Assembly (NCBI GenBank): GCA_019119775.1
Contig: DWWL01000008.1
Location: 1-37,456 of the forward strand
Length of the DNA stretch: 37,456 nt
Direction of reading: 5' to 3'
Source of the DNA: Candidatus Lachnoclostridium pullistercoris
Lineage (GTDB): Bacteria > Bacillota > Clostridia > Lachnospirales > Lachnospiraceae
Part shown: positions 1-7,675 of the stretch, piece by piece
How the letters are laid out: every line of letters starts with the position of its first letter
Position numbering within the stretch: position 1 is the first letter of the stretch
Position numbers and translations under genes: made by a program
The notes under the pieces: model-generated
What the model was told of the DNA's origin: nothing
What the model saw: only the letters and a program-made list of their open reading frames with translations
Database searches by the model: none

Positions 1-128
1 CTGACAGCTGCAATTAAGCAGCGATTGCTAAATTATCTTCAGCGTTTATATTTAGGTTTGCCATTTAACGCATTGCATACGGATAGCTTCACCAGCTGCA
101 TGGCCCCTGTCGAAACCAGTACTGCCCC
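1..128 (-). ncRNA. ssrA: tmRNA (ssrA), 3' part cut by window edge
   Basis: Transfer-messenger RNA, which rescues stalled ribosomes with SmpB. On the minus strand the mature 5' end is near 128 (GGGGC), followed by the near-universal GGTTTCGACAGGGG and the start of the tRNA-like domain. The resume codon GCA is at 61-59 and the tag frame runs to TAA at 16-14, giving ANLNINAEDNLAIAA. The stop codon sits in the expected helix-5 hairpin (GCTGC, TTAATT, GCAGC). The ...LA-IAA end matches the hydrophobic C-terminus recognised by ClpXP. The pseudoknot region, T arm and 3' end lie outside the window. smpB is on the same strand about 4.5 kb upstream. Confidence 0.95.
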
Positions 129-151
129 TGATTATGCTTTTTTGCTTATAC

Positions 152-180
152 AGAATATCACGAAACCTTTCTTCTGTCAA
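152..180 (-). promoter_or_regulatory. promoter of ssrA
   Basis: TTGACA (180-175), 17-bp spacer, TATTCT (157-152), with an extended -10 TG just upstream. The predicted start is near 145, leaving a short 5' leader for RNase P to remove before the mature end at about 128. The perfect -35 fits a strongly expressed stable RNA. Confidence 0.8.
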
Positions 181-206
181 GGTCTGCTGATTTTCTCCGG
201 CGGGCT

Positions 207-237
207 ACATGTGACCCTCTTCAGCGGGAGCACATGT
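207..237. repeat. imperfect inverted repeat downstream of the muramidase gene
   Basis: Seven-base perfect arms ACATGTG / CACATGT (207-213 and 231-237) with a partly paired interior. It lies between the muramidase stop and the ssrA promoter. On the minus strand no T-run follows, so it is a poor intrinsic terminator; it may be a 3' stem-loop or a protein-binding site. Confidence 0.35.
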
Positions 238-257
238 TCCCCATTTCTTCCTTTTTT

Positions 258-1031
258 TCAGACGGTGCCGGGAATCTGCGCCTCCTGCTCCCCGCTGCTG
301 TCAATTCGATATTCTTCCAGTTCCTCCCTGGTCCCTGAAAATACATTCAGGTCAATATACTTTTCTTCTCCTTTATATCCGTCCAGAACCGCCGTATCCC
401 TATACTGCCAGAACCGCCATTTTCCGGCGAGATCCAGCTGCGGCGGATAGTACACATTGCGGATCCAGAGAGGATAATCTTCAAAATTTCCTTCTATATA
501 CCGGCGGTAAACCTTATAGGTGGTGTAAATGATCGGCTTTCTGCCGTAATGCTCCTCCAGACGTTCCAGACACAGACTAAGCTGAGTGATCGTCTCCTTC
601 CTCGGAGGAGGATCTGCCGCTTTCCCTCCATAATACTCCACATCCACTGCCGGACAGAGTTTTCCGCTCAGCTCCCCCACTGTGCGGATATACCAGTCCG
701 CCTGATCTGCTCCGCTGCTGTCGAAACTGAAAAAATGGTAAGCACCAATGAAAAGATCCGTCTCGCCAGCCAGACGCCAGTTTTCCTGGAATTTTTCGTC
801 TTCATGGCTGCTCCCTTCTGTAGCCTTGATAAATGCAAAATCCAGATTCTGCCCGCTCAGTTCTTTCCAGTCGATCTCTCCCTGATGATGGGAAACGTCC
901 ACACCCCGCACCGGATACGCTCCGGCAAAACAGCTGTTGACATTCCATCTTTTAGTGACGATCTGAACGCCGCAGATGCCAGTCAGAACCGCTGCGGCCA
1001 GCACTGCTGCCAGGATCTTTTTCCTCTTCAT
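258..1031 (-). CDS. membrane-anchored GH25 muramidase (lysozyme)
   Basis: Cleaves the MurNAc-GlcNAc bond of peptidoglycan outside the membrane. The N-terminus is Arg/Lys-rich followed by a hydrophobic stretch (ILAAVLAAAVLTGICG), a signal anchor or signal peptide. The GH25 domain begins at RGVDVSHHQGEIDW and continues through FAFIKATEGS, GAYHFFSF, the catalytic-strand motif PAVDVEYY (Asp-x-Glu) and the C-terminal WQYRD and YIDLNVF strands. I chose the ATG at 1031 because GGAGGAG lies 7 nt upstream; in-frame alternatives are ATG 1058 (SD almost touching the start), ATG 1091 and GTG 1133, none with a good SD. At about 257 residues it is a single catalytic domain without wall-binding repeats. It may remodel the cell's own wall; it is the last gene before ssrA. 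Confidence 0.9.
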   Translation of the reverse strand: MKRKKILAAVLAAAVLTGICGVQIVTKRWNVNSCFAGAYPVRGVDVSHHQGEIDWKELSGQNLDFAFIKATEGSSHEDEKFQENWRLAGETDLFIGAYHFFSFDSSGADQADWYIRTVGELSGKLCPAVDVEYYGGKAADPPPRKETITQLSLCLERLEEHYGRKPIIYTTYKVYRRYIEGNFEDYPLWIRNVYYPPQLDLAGKWRFWQYRDTAVLDGYKGEEKYIDLNVFSGTREELEEYRIDSSGEQEAQIPGTV

Positions 1032-1174
1032 CCTCCATCTCCTCCGCCGTTTTTTCATGTCCTTTCCGCCCGCGGACTCGCTTTCACCCATTATATCATG
1101 GCCGCGGGGCCCATGGAAGCTGCTGCCGGGCACCTAAGCACATATTTGCGCATAAATCTTATCAAGTTCCTCAT

Positions 1175-1183
1175 ATTATACCA
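1175..1183 (-). promoter_or_regulatory. extended -10 promoter for the muramidase gene
   Basis: TG-G-TATAAT on the minus strand (1183-1175), with no recognisable -35 at 17 bp. The 350 bases between the muramidase start (1031) and the Hsp20 stop (1383) hold this element, the Hsp20 terminator and a perfect 12-bp palindrome GCCTGTACAGGC at 1264-1275 of unknown role. No further gene is supported there. Confidence 0.5.
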
Positions 1184-1297
1184 GAATTATTCTCCATCTT
1201 CTTTACTCCATCTTTAAGATTTGCAGAAGATTTTTAAACTCCGTCTGACGTTCTCAAAATGACCGCCTGTACAGGCTGCCTGCCCACACCAGTGCGC

Positions 1298-1323
1298 ATA
1301 AAAGCAGGCGGAACCGCCCGCCT
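1298..1323 (-). terminator. intrinsic terminator after the Hsp20 pair
   Basis: Minus-strand stem AGGCGG, loop GCGGTT, CCGCCT (1323-1306) followed by GCTTTTAT. The stem is short and the T-run is only four, so strength is uncertain. Confidence 0.5.
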
Positions 1324-1382
1324 TTCCGGCCTCGGTCCCGCCCTCTTTATATGGGAGTGACGTTATTATTACCTTACCTGTG

Positions 1383-1835
1383 TCAGCCCTCGATGGAAAT
1401 ATATTTCTTCTCCGGCACTTCAGGCTTTGCTTCTTTTTTCGGAATAGTCAGCTTCAGGATGCCGTGCTTGAATTCGCCTTTGATCTCATCCTCAGTCACA
1501 TCTTCACCCACATAGAAGCTGCGCTCGCAGGCTCCTGCGTAGCGCTCCCTGCGCAGGTATCTGCCTTTCTTGTTCTCGTCCTGATCCATGCCCTTCTCGG
1601 CACTGATGGTCAGGCAGCCGTTCTCTAAGGACACTTTCACGTCCTCTTTCTTAAATCCCGGCAGATCCATCTCCAGCTCATAGGCGCTGTCCGTCTCGCG
1701 GATATCCGTCTTCATCAGGTTGCGGCCCCTGCGGCCGTACAGTTTCTTTTCCATCCGCTTCATATCGCGGTCGTCAAAAAAGTCATTCATCCAATCATCA
1801 AATATATCGTCTCTGAAAATACTGGGCATTAACAT
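1383..1835 (-). CDS. Hsp20/alpha-crystallin small heat-shock protein, second of a pair
   Basis: ATP-independent holdase chaperone in the cytoplasm that keeps unfolding client proteins soluble; 150 residues. The N-terminal arm (MLMPSIFRDDIFDDW) is short. The alpha-crystallin domain runs from about residue 40 (LMKTDIRETDSAYELEMDLPGFKKEDVKV; split here only for description) to KFKH-like GEFKHGILKLTIPK, and the C-terminal tail carries the I-S-I type anchor (KYISIEG) that docks subunits into oligomers. SD AAAGGAGAT stands 7 nt before the ATG. It is 36 bp downstream of a close paralogue and shares its promoter and CIRCE operator. It differs by an extra basic stretch (KRMEKKLYGRRGRN) in the N-terminal arm. 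Confidence 0.95.
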   Translation of the reverse strand: MLMPSIFRDDIFDDWMNDFFDDRDMKRMEKKLYGRRGRNLMKTDIRETDSAYELEMDLPGFKKEDVKVSLENGCLTISAEKGMDQDENKKGRYLRRERYAGACERSFYVGEDVTEDEIKGEFKHGILKLTIPKKEAKPEVPEKKYISIEG

Positions 1836-1871
1836 AAGTCATATCTCCTTTCCCCGTACTGTCTGATCTGA

Positions 1872-2303
1872 TCATCCTTCAATAGCAATGTACTTCTTCT
1901 CTTCCACTGCCGGTTTTTCTTCCTTCTTCGGAACCAGCAGCGTCAGAGTACCATTTTCAAATTTGGCTTTAATCTCTTCCTGGCCCACATCTTCGCCCAC
2001 ATAGAAGCTCCTGCTGCAGGAACCGCTGTAGCGCTCTCTGCGGATGTAGCGGCCCTTTCCGTCCTTTTCATCCTTCTTGGAGTTCGACACAGCGCTGATG
2101 GTCAGGTAGCCGTCCTTCAATTCTGCCTTCACATCTTCTTTCTTCACGCCCGGCAGGTTCATGGTGATCTCATAACCCTGATCCGTATCCTTGATATCGG
2201 TCTTCATCAGGTTTGATGTACTTGCTGCATAATTATAATGATCAAACGGATCCTCAAAAAAGTCATCCAGTAAACTCTCTCCAAAAATACTAGGCATTAA
2301 CAT
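1872..2303 (-). CDS. Hsp20/alpha-crystallin small heat-shock protein, first of a pair
   Basis: Cytoplasmic holdase chaperone of 143 residues, paralogous to the next gene downstream. Both begin MLMPSIF and share NLMKTDI, LPG-KKEDVK, GRY-RRERY-G-C-RSFYVGEDV, the IPKKE/VPKKE strand and a C-terminal KYI-IEG anchor, so this is a tandem duplication. SD AGGAGA is about 8 nt before the ATG. Transcription starts at the sigma-A promoter at 2424-2452, whose -35 lies inside a CIRCE operator, so HrcA repression with release on heat or folding stress is expected from knowledge of that element. Confidence 0.95.
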   Translation of the reverse strand: MLMPSIFGESLLDDFFEDPFDHYNYAASTSNLMKTDIKDTDQGYEITMNLPGVKKEDVKAELKDGYLTISAVSNSKKDEKDGKGRYIRRERYSGSCSRSFYVGEDVGQEEIKAKFENGTLTLLVPKKEEKPAVEEKKYIAIEG

Positions 2304-2423
2304 AAATCATCTCTCCTTTTCTTCTATGTCTTACAACCTTGATTTCTGGAACTGTTGGGGGAGGAATGGAAGGATCTGCATCTTCTGCTTCTCTTTTTAT
2401 CCCTCTTCCTTTGTTCTGACTAT

Positions 2424-2452
2424 GTTATAGCACCGTTTATTAGCACTGTCAA
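2424..2452 (-). promoter_or_regulatory. sigma-A promoter of the hsp20 pair
   Basis: Minus-strand TTGACA (2452-2447), 17-bp spacer, TATAAC (2429-2424). The -35 overlaps the right half of the CIRCE operator, the classic arrangement for HrcA repression. Confidence 0.85.
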
Positions 2453-2466
2453 TAGATGAGTGCTAA
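2440..2466. promoter_or_regulatory. CIRCE operator (HrcA-binding site)
   Basis: TTAGCACTG-N9-GAGTGCTAA at 2440-2466. It matches the CIRCE consensus (TTAGCACTC-N9-GAGTGCTAA) at 17 of 18 arm positions. hrcA itself is not in the window. Confidence 0.9.
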
Positions 2467-2580
2467 TTTTCACACTTTTTTCACAAATTTAATTTTATAT
2501 CCATTTTTTATCTGTTTATCCGCGAATTATCAGAGCATATCCAGGATTGTCCGAAGCATATGGCAGATATACATTTTCTC

Positions 2581-3096
2581 TCAGTAATTAATCCCCGTGA
2601 CAGCCAGCTTTCCGCCGCTCACCCCGAAGATCACATTGGCCGTTCCCCCGTCTGAGAGCACAAATCCCGCCATGCTGGGGGACAGTTCATCCGGATCCGC
2701 AGCTGTCACAGAGGCCACAAGCTCCGGAGTGAAGATCTGTTCTGCGCCGATATCCATAAATTCTTCCCGGCTTTCCACCGTTCCTTCCGTCCCCGGAAGC
2801 CCCACGTACACCGGAAATGCGGTCAGATCCGCCAGCTGTTTTAAATCCTTTGCGGCTACTGTCAGCTGGATCTTTTCTCCAAATTCCTTCACCGCCTCCT
2901 TGTCCACCTCAAAATTGTCCTCGTAGACGGCGCCCTCGTTCTCGTCCGGCGTTTCCGGCTCTGTTTCCTCCGCTCTGACCTCTTCTGACGCCTCCGTCTC
3001 CGCGGAAGGAGCCGTTTCTGTCTGTCCTCCCTGTCCGCAGCCTGCCAGCATCAGACTCACCGCTGCCGCTGCTATCAGCATTTTCCCTTTTCTCAT
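2581..3096 (-). CDS. small acidic lipoprotein of the sigV-rsiV operon
   Basis: Not assigned to a named family. The N-terminus has a lipoprotein signal with lipobox LAGC near residue 21, then a Glu/Thr-rich linker of about 40 residues, then a compact domain of about 110 residues (from about DKEAVKEFGEKIQL to the C-terminus KLAVTGINY) whose pattern resembles an NTF2-like fold; that is a guess. The start is one of two adjacent ATGs (3099 or 3096); 3096 has better spacing (7 nt) from AGAGGA. It follows rsiV by about 25 bp, so it is probably the third gene of the sigma-factor operon. In Clostridioides difficile the comparable csfV-rsiV operon carries a lysozyme-binding lipoprotein gene; similar position here suggests, but does not show, a related envelope role. 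Confidence 0.8.
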   Translation of the reverse strand: MRKGKMLIAAAAVSLMLAGCGQGGQTETAPSAETEASEEVRAEETEPETPDENEGAVYEDNFEVDKEAVKEFGEKIQLTVAAKDLKQLADLTAFPVYVGLPGTEGTVESREEFMDIGAEQIFTPELVASVTAADPDELSPSMAGFVLSDGGTANVIFGVSGGKLAVTGINY

Positions 3097-3123
3097 CATA
3101 CATTCCTCTCTTTCACTATTATT

Positions 3124-4005
3124 TTATTTCATTATTCTATTTTTACAGGCAGCCGCCGGGATCTCAAATTCCTGCTGTCCCTCGCTGCCGGGTGCGATCT
3201 CATATTTTTCAAACACGATCACCGGGTTTCCCGCCTCATTCAAATAGAAGGGCGCATCTTTTCCAATTCCCTCAAAGGAGTCAAAATACACTGTCCCCTT
3301 CTCCTCACGCTCTTTCATCTGCCGCCTGATCTCCTCGTCCGCTCTCTCCTGGAAATTCTCTCCCAGAACATCCTCAAGCGTCAGCAGCCTGCCATTTTCC
3401 AGATCAAAGTTGTAATATCTGGTCTGGCTGTAGGCGGTCGTCCAGTTCTCCGTGCCCATAACTGCCAGGGAGAGATATTTTTCCGACTGGGACTTCACTT
3501 CATACCAGACACGGATCTGGATATTGTGGGCGGCCCACTCTTCCTCAGTTCCTCCCGTGTCCAGAAATGCCTGCCGGTATTCCTCCGCCCTGGCCTTCGC
3601 CTCGTCCGCGTACTGGCTGCACAGGCGGAAGATCTCCTCGTTCACCGACTGGGCCAAACCGTCAAAATCCCGGGAGATCATCTCCACGCTGGGAATTTCC
3701 ACCGATATGTGCAGATCATCTTCCTCCGTCTCGTAAGAACGGAAAGTAAACACTCTGGCCACTGCGCCGATCACCGGCAGATTTCCGGCCGTCTCCGCAA
3801 ATGCGGTGTTTGTGTTCAGGGCGGTGATAAACACTGCCGCAGCCGCAGCCGCGGCCGCCGTCCCTCTCTTTAGCCTTCTGCGAAACGCCAGGATCTTCCG
3901 CCGTTTTGCATCTGCCTTCCGGATCTCCCCCTGAATCCTTTCTGACAGCTCCTCCGGGATCTCAATTTCATCATAGCGCCGTTTTGCGTCTCTCATGGAA
4001 TTCAT
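3124..4005 (-). CDS. rsiV: RsiV-type anti-sigma factor (DUF3298 family)
   Basis: Membrane protein that holds its ECF sigma factor inactive; in Bacillus subtilis and C. difficile the outer domain binds lysozyme, which triggers proteolysis. 293 residues: a cytoplasmic basic N-terminus (about 1-48, sigma-binding), one TM segment at about 49-70 with a signal-peptidase-like AFA-ET end, then an extracytoplasmic domain including LHISVEIPSVE and a C-terminal DUF3298-like part (RYYNFDLENGRLLTLEDVL to VFEKYEIAPGSEGQQEFEI). This architecture and length match RsiV. The ATG has AGGAGG 7 nt upstream and overlaps the sigma-factor stop by ATGA, so the two are translationally coupled. The signal-peptidase-like site after the TM is what regulated cleavage of RsiV would need. 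Confidence 0.85.
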   Translation of the reverse strand: MNSMRDAKRRYDEIEIPEELSERIQGEIRKADAKRRKILAFRRRLKRGTAAAAAAAAVFITALNTNTAFAETAGNLPVIGAVARVFTFRSYETEEDDLHISVEIPSVEMISRDFDGLAQSVNEEIFRLCSQYADEAKARAEEYRQAFLDTGGTEEEWAAHNIQIRVWYEVKSQSEKYLSLAVMGTENWTTAYSQTRYYNFDLENGRLLTLEDVLGENFQERADEEIRRQMKEREEKGTVYFDSFEGIGKDAPFYLNEAGNPVIVFEKYEIAPGSEGQQEFEIPAAACKNRIMK

Positions 4006-4490
4006 ACATCCACCTCCTGAACATACACCTTCAGCTGTCTCAGCCCCCGGTACAGCTTTGCCTTCACCGTATTCAGATTCAGCTTCGTGATCTCCGAGAT
4101 CTCCTTTAAGGAAAGCTCCTCGAAAAACCGGAGCCGGATGATCGTCTGCGTCTCCCCGTCCAGACGGCTGATCGAGCTGTTCAGGTCGTCTGAAGCCTCA
4201 AACCCCTTCTCCTCATAAGCCGTCTCCCTCTCCTGCCCGCTCTCCAGCGGAAACCGGTTTCTGTCCTTCAGAAGCCGGAGGCTTTCATTTACCAGGATCC
4301 GGTAAAACCAGGTTTTCAGCGCATCCTCATTTCTCAGGCTCCCGCAGTGCTCCAGCGCCCGGCAGACCGCGTTCTGCACCGCATCCAGCGCGTCCTCCCG
4401 GCTGCGGACGTAGCTGTAGGCCAGCCGGTAAAACTGATCCTGATGCTCCACTATGTAAGCGGCAACCCTGTCGTACATGCTCTGTTTCAT
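4002..4490 (-). CDS. sigV: ECF sigma factor, SigV type
   Basis: Group IV RNA polymerase sigma factor, 162 residues. Region 2 is at about 8-75 (AAYIVEHQDQFYRLAYSYV, DALDAVQNAVCRAL, TWFYRILVNESL) and region 4 at about 105-158 (LSLKEISEITKLNLNTVKAK as the helix-turn-helix). Pairing with an RsiV-type anti-sigma factor places it in the SigV (ECF30) group, which in known species responds to lysozyme and switches on peptidoglycan O-acetylation or deacetylation. The ATG has GAGAGGA about 7 nt upstream. Upstream lies a GCAAC-type -35 element expected of a promoter read by the sigma factor itself. No oatA- or pdaV-like gene is in the window. Confidence 0.9.
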   Translation of the reverse strand: MKQSMYDRVAAYIVEHQDQFYRLAYSYVRSREDALDAVQNAVCRALEHCGSLRNEDALKTWFYRILVNESLRLLKDRNRFPLESGQERETAYEEKGFEASDDLNSSISRLDGETQTIIRLRFFEELSLKEISEITKLNLNTVKAKLYRGLRQLKVYVQEVDV

Positions 4491-4527
4491 GTTCCCATCC
4501 TCTCCGTCCCCTCTGTGTCTTTCTATC

Positions 4528-4559
4528 TTATAGATTCTTTTCCCCGGCCAAAAGTTGCA
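4528..4559 (-). promoter_or_regulatory. candidate ECF-type autoregulatory promoter of sigV
   Basis: Minus-strand TGCAAC followed by TTTT (from 4559) and a TCTATAA element (around 4534-4528). An AAC-containing -35 with a T-run is typical of ECF promoters, and there is no consensus sigma-A pair here. It begins just after the smpB terminator, so the operon needs its own promoter. Confidence 0.5.
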
Positions 4560-4580
4560 GATCTTCTCATAATCAGCGCG

Positions 4581-4607
4581 AAAAAAAGAAGCCCGGAAAC
4601 GGGCTTC
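4581..4607 (-). terminator. intrinsic terminator after smpB
   Basis: Perfect 8-bp stem GAAGCCCG / CGGGCTTC with a tetraloop (4588-4607) followed on the minus strand by seven T residues (4587-4581). It closes the rnr-smpB unit. Confidence 0.95.
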
Positions 4608-4637
4608 CCATCTCGCTGTTTTTCGGGAGAAATCTTC

Positions 4638-5102
4638 TCACCGCAGCTTCATTTTATAATCTCTCTCCACTTCCCGGCGGGCATCCTTTTTGGCGATGTC
4701 CTGGCGCTTGTCGTAGAGCTTTTTGCCCCGGGCCAGGCCCACTTCCACCTTCACCAGGCTTCCCTTAAAATACACCTGGAGCGGCACCAGGGTCAGCCCT
4801 TTTTCCGCCAGCTTGGAATCTAAGCGGCGGATCTCCGTTTTGTGCATCAGCAGGCGGCGCACCCGCAGCGGATCCTTGTTGAAAATATTTCCCTTCTCGT
4901 AGGGGCTGATGTGCATGCCGTAGATGTAGACCTGCCCCTTCTCAATGCGGATAAACGACTCCTTAATGCTGCATTTTCCCATGCGGATGGACTTCACCTC
5001 CGTGCCGAAGAGCTCGATCCCCGCCTCAAATTTATCTTCAATAAAATAGTCGTGGTAAGCCTTTTTATTGTTGGCCACCAGCTTTACAGACTCTTTGCTC
5101 AT
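4638..5102 (-). CDS. smpB: SsrA-binding protein SmpB
   Basis: Binds the tRNA-like domain of tmRNA and, with EF-Tu, delivers it to stalled ribosomes. 154 residues, the usual length. Conserved segments seen: [30 protein letters not shown], the [17 protein letters not shown] strand, HISPYEKGN and the C-terminal basic tail [20 protein letters not shown], which enters the decoding channel. The ATG overlaps the end of rnr by 4 bp. Its RNA partner ssrA is 4.5 kb downstream on the same strand rather than adjacent. Confidence 0.98.
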   Translation of the reverse strand: MSKESVKLVANNKKAYHDYFIEDKFEAGIELFGTEVKSIRMGKCSIKESFIRIEKGQVYIYGMHISPYEKGNIFNKDPLRVRRLLMHKTEIRRLDSKLAEKGLTLVPLQVYFKGSLVKVEVGLARGKKLYDKRQDIAKKDARREVERDYKMKLR

Positions 5103-7264
5103 ACCTCATCCTCCTCGTCTGCCTCCGGTTCTCCCAGACAGGCAAAGTCGATGGTGCGGGAGAATTTATCCGTTCCCGTCACCCGCACCCGCACCCGCTG
5201 CCCCAGCTTGTAGGTCCTGCGGGTCATCTCTCCCCGAAGCTCCAGGGACTGCTCGTCAAACACATAGTAATCGTCCTTCATCTCGTTCACCCGGACCAGA
5301 CCTTCCACCGTGTTCGACAGCTCCACGTAAAAGCCCCAGCTGGTGACTCCGGAGATCACGCCGTCAAACTCTTCCCCGATAAAACGGCTCATATATTCGC
5401 ACTTCTTTAACTTCTCCGTCTCCCGCTCCGCGTCGTCCGCGCGCCGCTCCAGAGCCGAAGTCTGCACTGCCACCTCCGGCAGCAGCCGTTCGTAATGCTC
5501 CGTCCGCTTTTTGTTCAGACCGCGTCTTAAATTCTCCTTGATGATCCGGTGGATCTGAAGGTCGGGATAGCGGCGGATGGGGGAAGTAAAATGGGTGTAG
5601 TATTTGGCCGCCAGGCCGAAATGGCCGATATTGACCACCGAGTACTTGGCCTGCTTCATGGAGCGCAGGGTCAGCCTGGATATGAGGGCCTCCTCCGGCG
5701 TTCCCTCGATTCCGGTCAGCAGCTTCTGCAGCTCTTTCGGATGGACCTCCCCGTTCTGGAAACGGATGGAGCGGCCGAAATTATTGATAAACACCGCCAG
5801 ACTTTTCATCTTTTCCGGATCCGGCAGATCGTGCGTCCGGTAGAGGAAAGGCACTTCCTGCCAGAAATAATCCTCCGCCACCGTCTCGTTGGCCGCCAGC
5901 ATAAAGTCCTCGATCAGCTTCGTGGCCGCGTTCCGCTCATAGGGGCGGATGTCCGTCGGCCTTCCCTTTTCATCCAGAATGATCTTGCTCTCCGGAAAGT
6001 CAAAATCAATGGCTCCCCGTTTTCTTCTCCTCTCCCGCAGCAGGCCGGAGAGCTCCTTCATGCGGAAAAACAGGGGCACAAGCTCCCGGTACTCATTCAT
6101 GGCGGCCTCATCCCCGTCCGTGATGATCCGGTTCACGTCAGTGTAGCTCATCCGCCGATCCACCCGGATCACCGTCTCCGCGATGCGGTGGGAAAGGATC
6201 CTTCCCTTCCCGTTAATCTCCATCAGGCAGGACAGGGCCAGACGGTCCTCCCCGGCGTTTAAGGAACAGATCCCGTTGGAAAGCCGGTGGGGCAGCATGG
6301 GGATGACCCGGTCCACCAGGTACACGCTGGTGCCCCTCCTCAATGCCTCCCTATCCAGAGGACTGCCCTCAGTCACGTAATGGCTCACATCGGCGATGTG
6401 CACCCCCAGAAGGTATTTCACTCCGTCCCCGCTCTCTATCTTCTCAAGGCTCACTGCGTCATCCAGGTCCTTGGCGTCCTCCCCGTCAATCGTCACCATC
6501 TGCACGTTCCGCAGGTCCAGACGGCCGGCCATGTCCTTCTCCTGCACCTGGTCGGGAATCCCGCTCACCTGGGCCATCACCTCATCGGGAAATTCCTCCG
6601 GCAGGCCGTAAGCCCGGACCACGGAGAGGATGTCCACTCCCGGGTCATTGATATGGCCCAGGATCTCCACGATCCTTCCCTCCGGGTTCTGGGTGCCGTC
6701 CTTGTAATCTGTGATCGCCGCCACCACCTTGTGGCCGGTGACTGCTCCCATATCCTTCCCCTGGGGAATAAATATGTCGCAGCCGATCTTCTGGTTGTCC
6801 GGAATGACAAAGCCGAAGTTTTTGCTCTTCTGGTAATACCCCACGATCTCCCGGTTGGCCCGCTCCAGCACCCGGACCACCGTTCCTTCCGTCCGTTTTC
6901 CTTTTTTCCCGTCCTCCGTGACGATCTGGACCCGGTCCCCGTGGAGAGCTCCTCCCGTTTTGTCCGGCGGGATGAACACATCCTCCTCCCAGCCTTCCAC
7001 CGTTACAAAGCCGAAGCCCTTCGCCGTGCCGCTGAAGGTACCTACGATGGCAAATACCTCCGGCTTTCCGTATTTTCCTTTTTTGGAGACCCCGGCTTTT
7101 CCCTCAGCCACCAGGGCATCCAGCACTTCCCTTAACTCCGGCCGTTTGGACTTCGGCACGTCCAGGAGAATGGCCAGCTCCTTCACCTTCATGGGTTTGT
7201 AGGCCGGATTGTGAAACAATTCCTCCAGATTCTTTTTTCTTTCATTCAGCAATTCTTTATCCAT
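5099..7264 (-). CDS. rnr: ribonuclease R
   Basis: Processive 3'-5' exoribonuclease of the RNB (RNase II) family that degrades structured RNA, including mRNAs released by trans-translation. 721 residues. Order: N-terminal winged-helix segment (about 1-60), two cold-shock OB domains (about 65-205, with [18 protein letters not shown] and NFGFVIPDN), the RNB catalytic domain with metal-binding [12 protein letters not shown] at 259-270, then an S1 domain ([23 protein letters not shown]) near the end. The ATG has only a weak AGAAG SD, although purine-rich sequence runs upstream. It overlaps smpB by 4 bp, so the two are coupled. The 136-base leader after the secG terminator has no clear promoter; expression may depend on read-through from secG. 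Confidence 0.98.
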   Translation of the reverse strand: MDKELLNERKKNLEELFHNPAYKPMKVKELAILLDVPKSKRPELREVLDALVAEGKAGVSKKGKYGKPEVFAIVGTFSGTAKGFGFVTVEGWEEDVFIPPDKTGGALHGDRVQIVTEDGKKGKRTEGTVVRVLERANREIVGYYQKSKNFGFVIPDNQKIGCDIFIPQGKDMGAVTGHKVVAAITDYKDGTQNPEGRIVEILGHINDPGVDILSVVRAYGLPEEFPDEVMAQVSGIPDQVQEKDMAGRLDLRNVQMVTIDGEDAKDLDDAVSLEKIESGDGVKYLLGVHIADVSHYVTEGSPLDREALRRGTSVYLVDRVIPMLPHRLSNGICSLNAGEDRLALSCLMEINGKGRILSHRIAETVIRVDRRMSYTDVNRIITDGDEAAMNEYRELVPLFFRMKELSGLLRERRRKRGAIDFDFPESKIILDEKGRPTDIRPYERNAATKLIEDFMLAANETVAEDYFWQEVPFLYRTHDLPDPEKMKSLAVFINNFGRSIRFQNGEVHPKELQKLLTGIEGTPEEALISRLTLRSMKQAKYSVVNIGHFGLAAKYYTHFTSPIRRYPDLQIHRIIKENLRRGLNKKRTEHYERLLPEVAVQTSALERRADDAERETEKLKKCEYMSRFIGEEFDGVISGVTSWGFYVELSNTVEGLVRVNEMKDDYYVFDEQSLELRGEMTRRTYKLGQRVRVRVTGTDKFSRTIDFACLGEPEADEEDEV

Positions 7265-7400
7265 ATATCTTCTATCTTCTCTTTAAATCTTCTCTTCCTT
7301 TTCTTTTTCAGTCTGCAAAGCGGATCCCGGCAGGACCGGGGCATCTCCTTCCGGCAGACGGCCGCCGCACATATGCAGCCTGCCTCCCGCCGGATCCTGC
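7265..7400 (-). other. rnr leader region, GC-rich with potential long stem
   Basis: Between the secG terminator and the rnr start. It contains partly complementary arms around GGATCCCGGCAGG (from about 7321) and GCCTGCC...GGATCC (about 7378-7397), followed by a purine-rich stretch on the coding strand. I see no consensus promoter. It could be a structured 5' leader. Confidence 0.3.
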
Positions 7401-7404
7401 CCGT

Positions 7405-7436
7405 AAAAAGAAAAACACTCTTGTCGCCAAGAGTGT
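7405..7436 (-). terminator. intrinsic terminator after secG
   Basis: Perfect 8-bp stem ACACTCTT / AAGAGTGT with loop GGCGAC on the minus strand (7436-7415), followed by TTTTTCTTTTT. Strong by eye. Confidence 0.92.
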
Positions 7437-7450
7437 CATCCGCTGTCTTA

Positions 7451-7675
7451 TTACAATAAATTCAGGACCAGTGCCAGCACCACAAACAGGATCGCGGCAA
7501 ACTTCGTGAATTTCTCCAGGGTTCCTTCCATGGAACGTCCCTTGTTCCTTCCCCAGTAGGTATCTGCCATGCCGGCGATGGAGCCCAGTCCCTGAGACTT
7601 GCCTTCCTGAAGCAGTACAATCACAGTCAACGCAATCGCTATAAGAACAAATATGATAGACAACGCGATTCTCAA
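7451..7675 (-). CDS. secG: preprotein translocase subunit SecG
   Basis: Small membrane subunit of the SecYEG channel that assists SecA-driven export. Two hydrophobic segments flank the conserved cytoplasmic loop (LLQEGKSQGLGSIAG), with the second at FAAILFVVLALVLNLL. I chose the TTG at 7675 (74 residues) because AGGAGG lies 8 nt upstream; the longer GTG start at 7684 directly abuts the SD and is unlikely. A good sigma-A promoter lies upstream and a strong terminator downstream, so it is mostly monocistronic here although it keeps the usual secG-rnr-smpB order. Confidence 0.93.
   Translation of the reverse strand: MRIALSIIFVLIAIALTVIVLLQEGKSQGLGSIAGMADTYWGRNKGRSMEGTLEKFTKFAAILFVVLALVLNLL

Noticed and set aside
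207-237. Inverted repeat considered as the muramidase terminator
   Set aside because: No T-run follows on the minus strand and the inner stem is poorly paired.
1091-1153. 20-codon reading frame upstream of the muramidase, stop overlapping an in-frame ATG (TAATG)
   Set aside because: The nearest SD (GAGGA) is 14 nt from its ATG, and the better muramidase start is 60 bases further on, so a coupled leader peptide is not supported.
6287-7135. 282-codon plus-strand reading frame opposite rnr (and a second at 5549-6262)
   Set aside because: Antisense shadows of a conserved RNase R gene in GC-rich sequence; no SD and no recognisable protein features.
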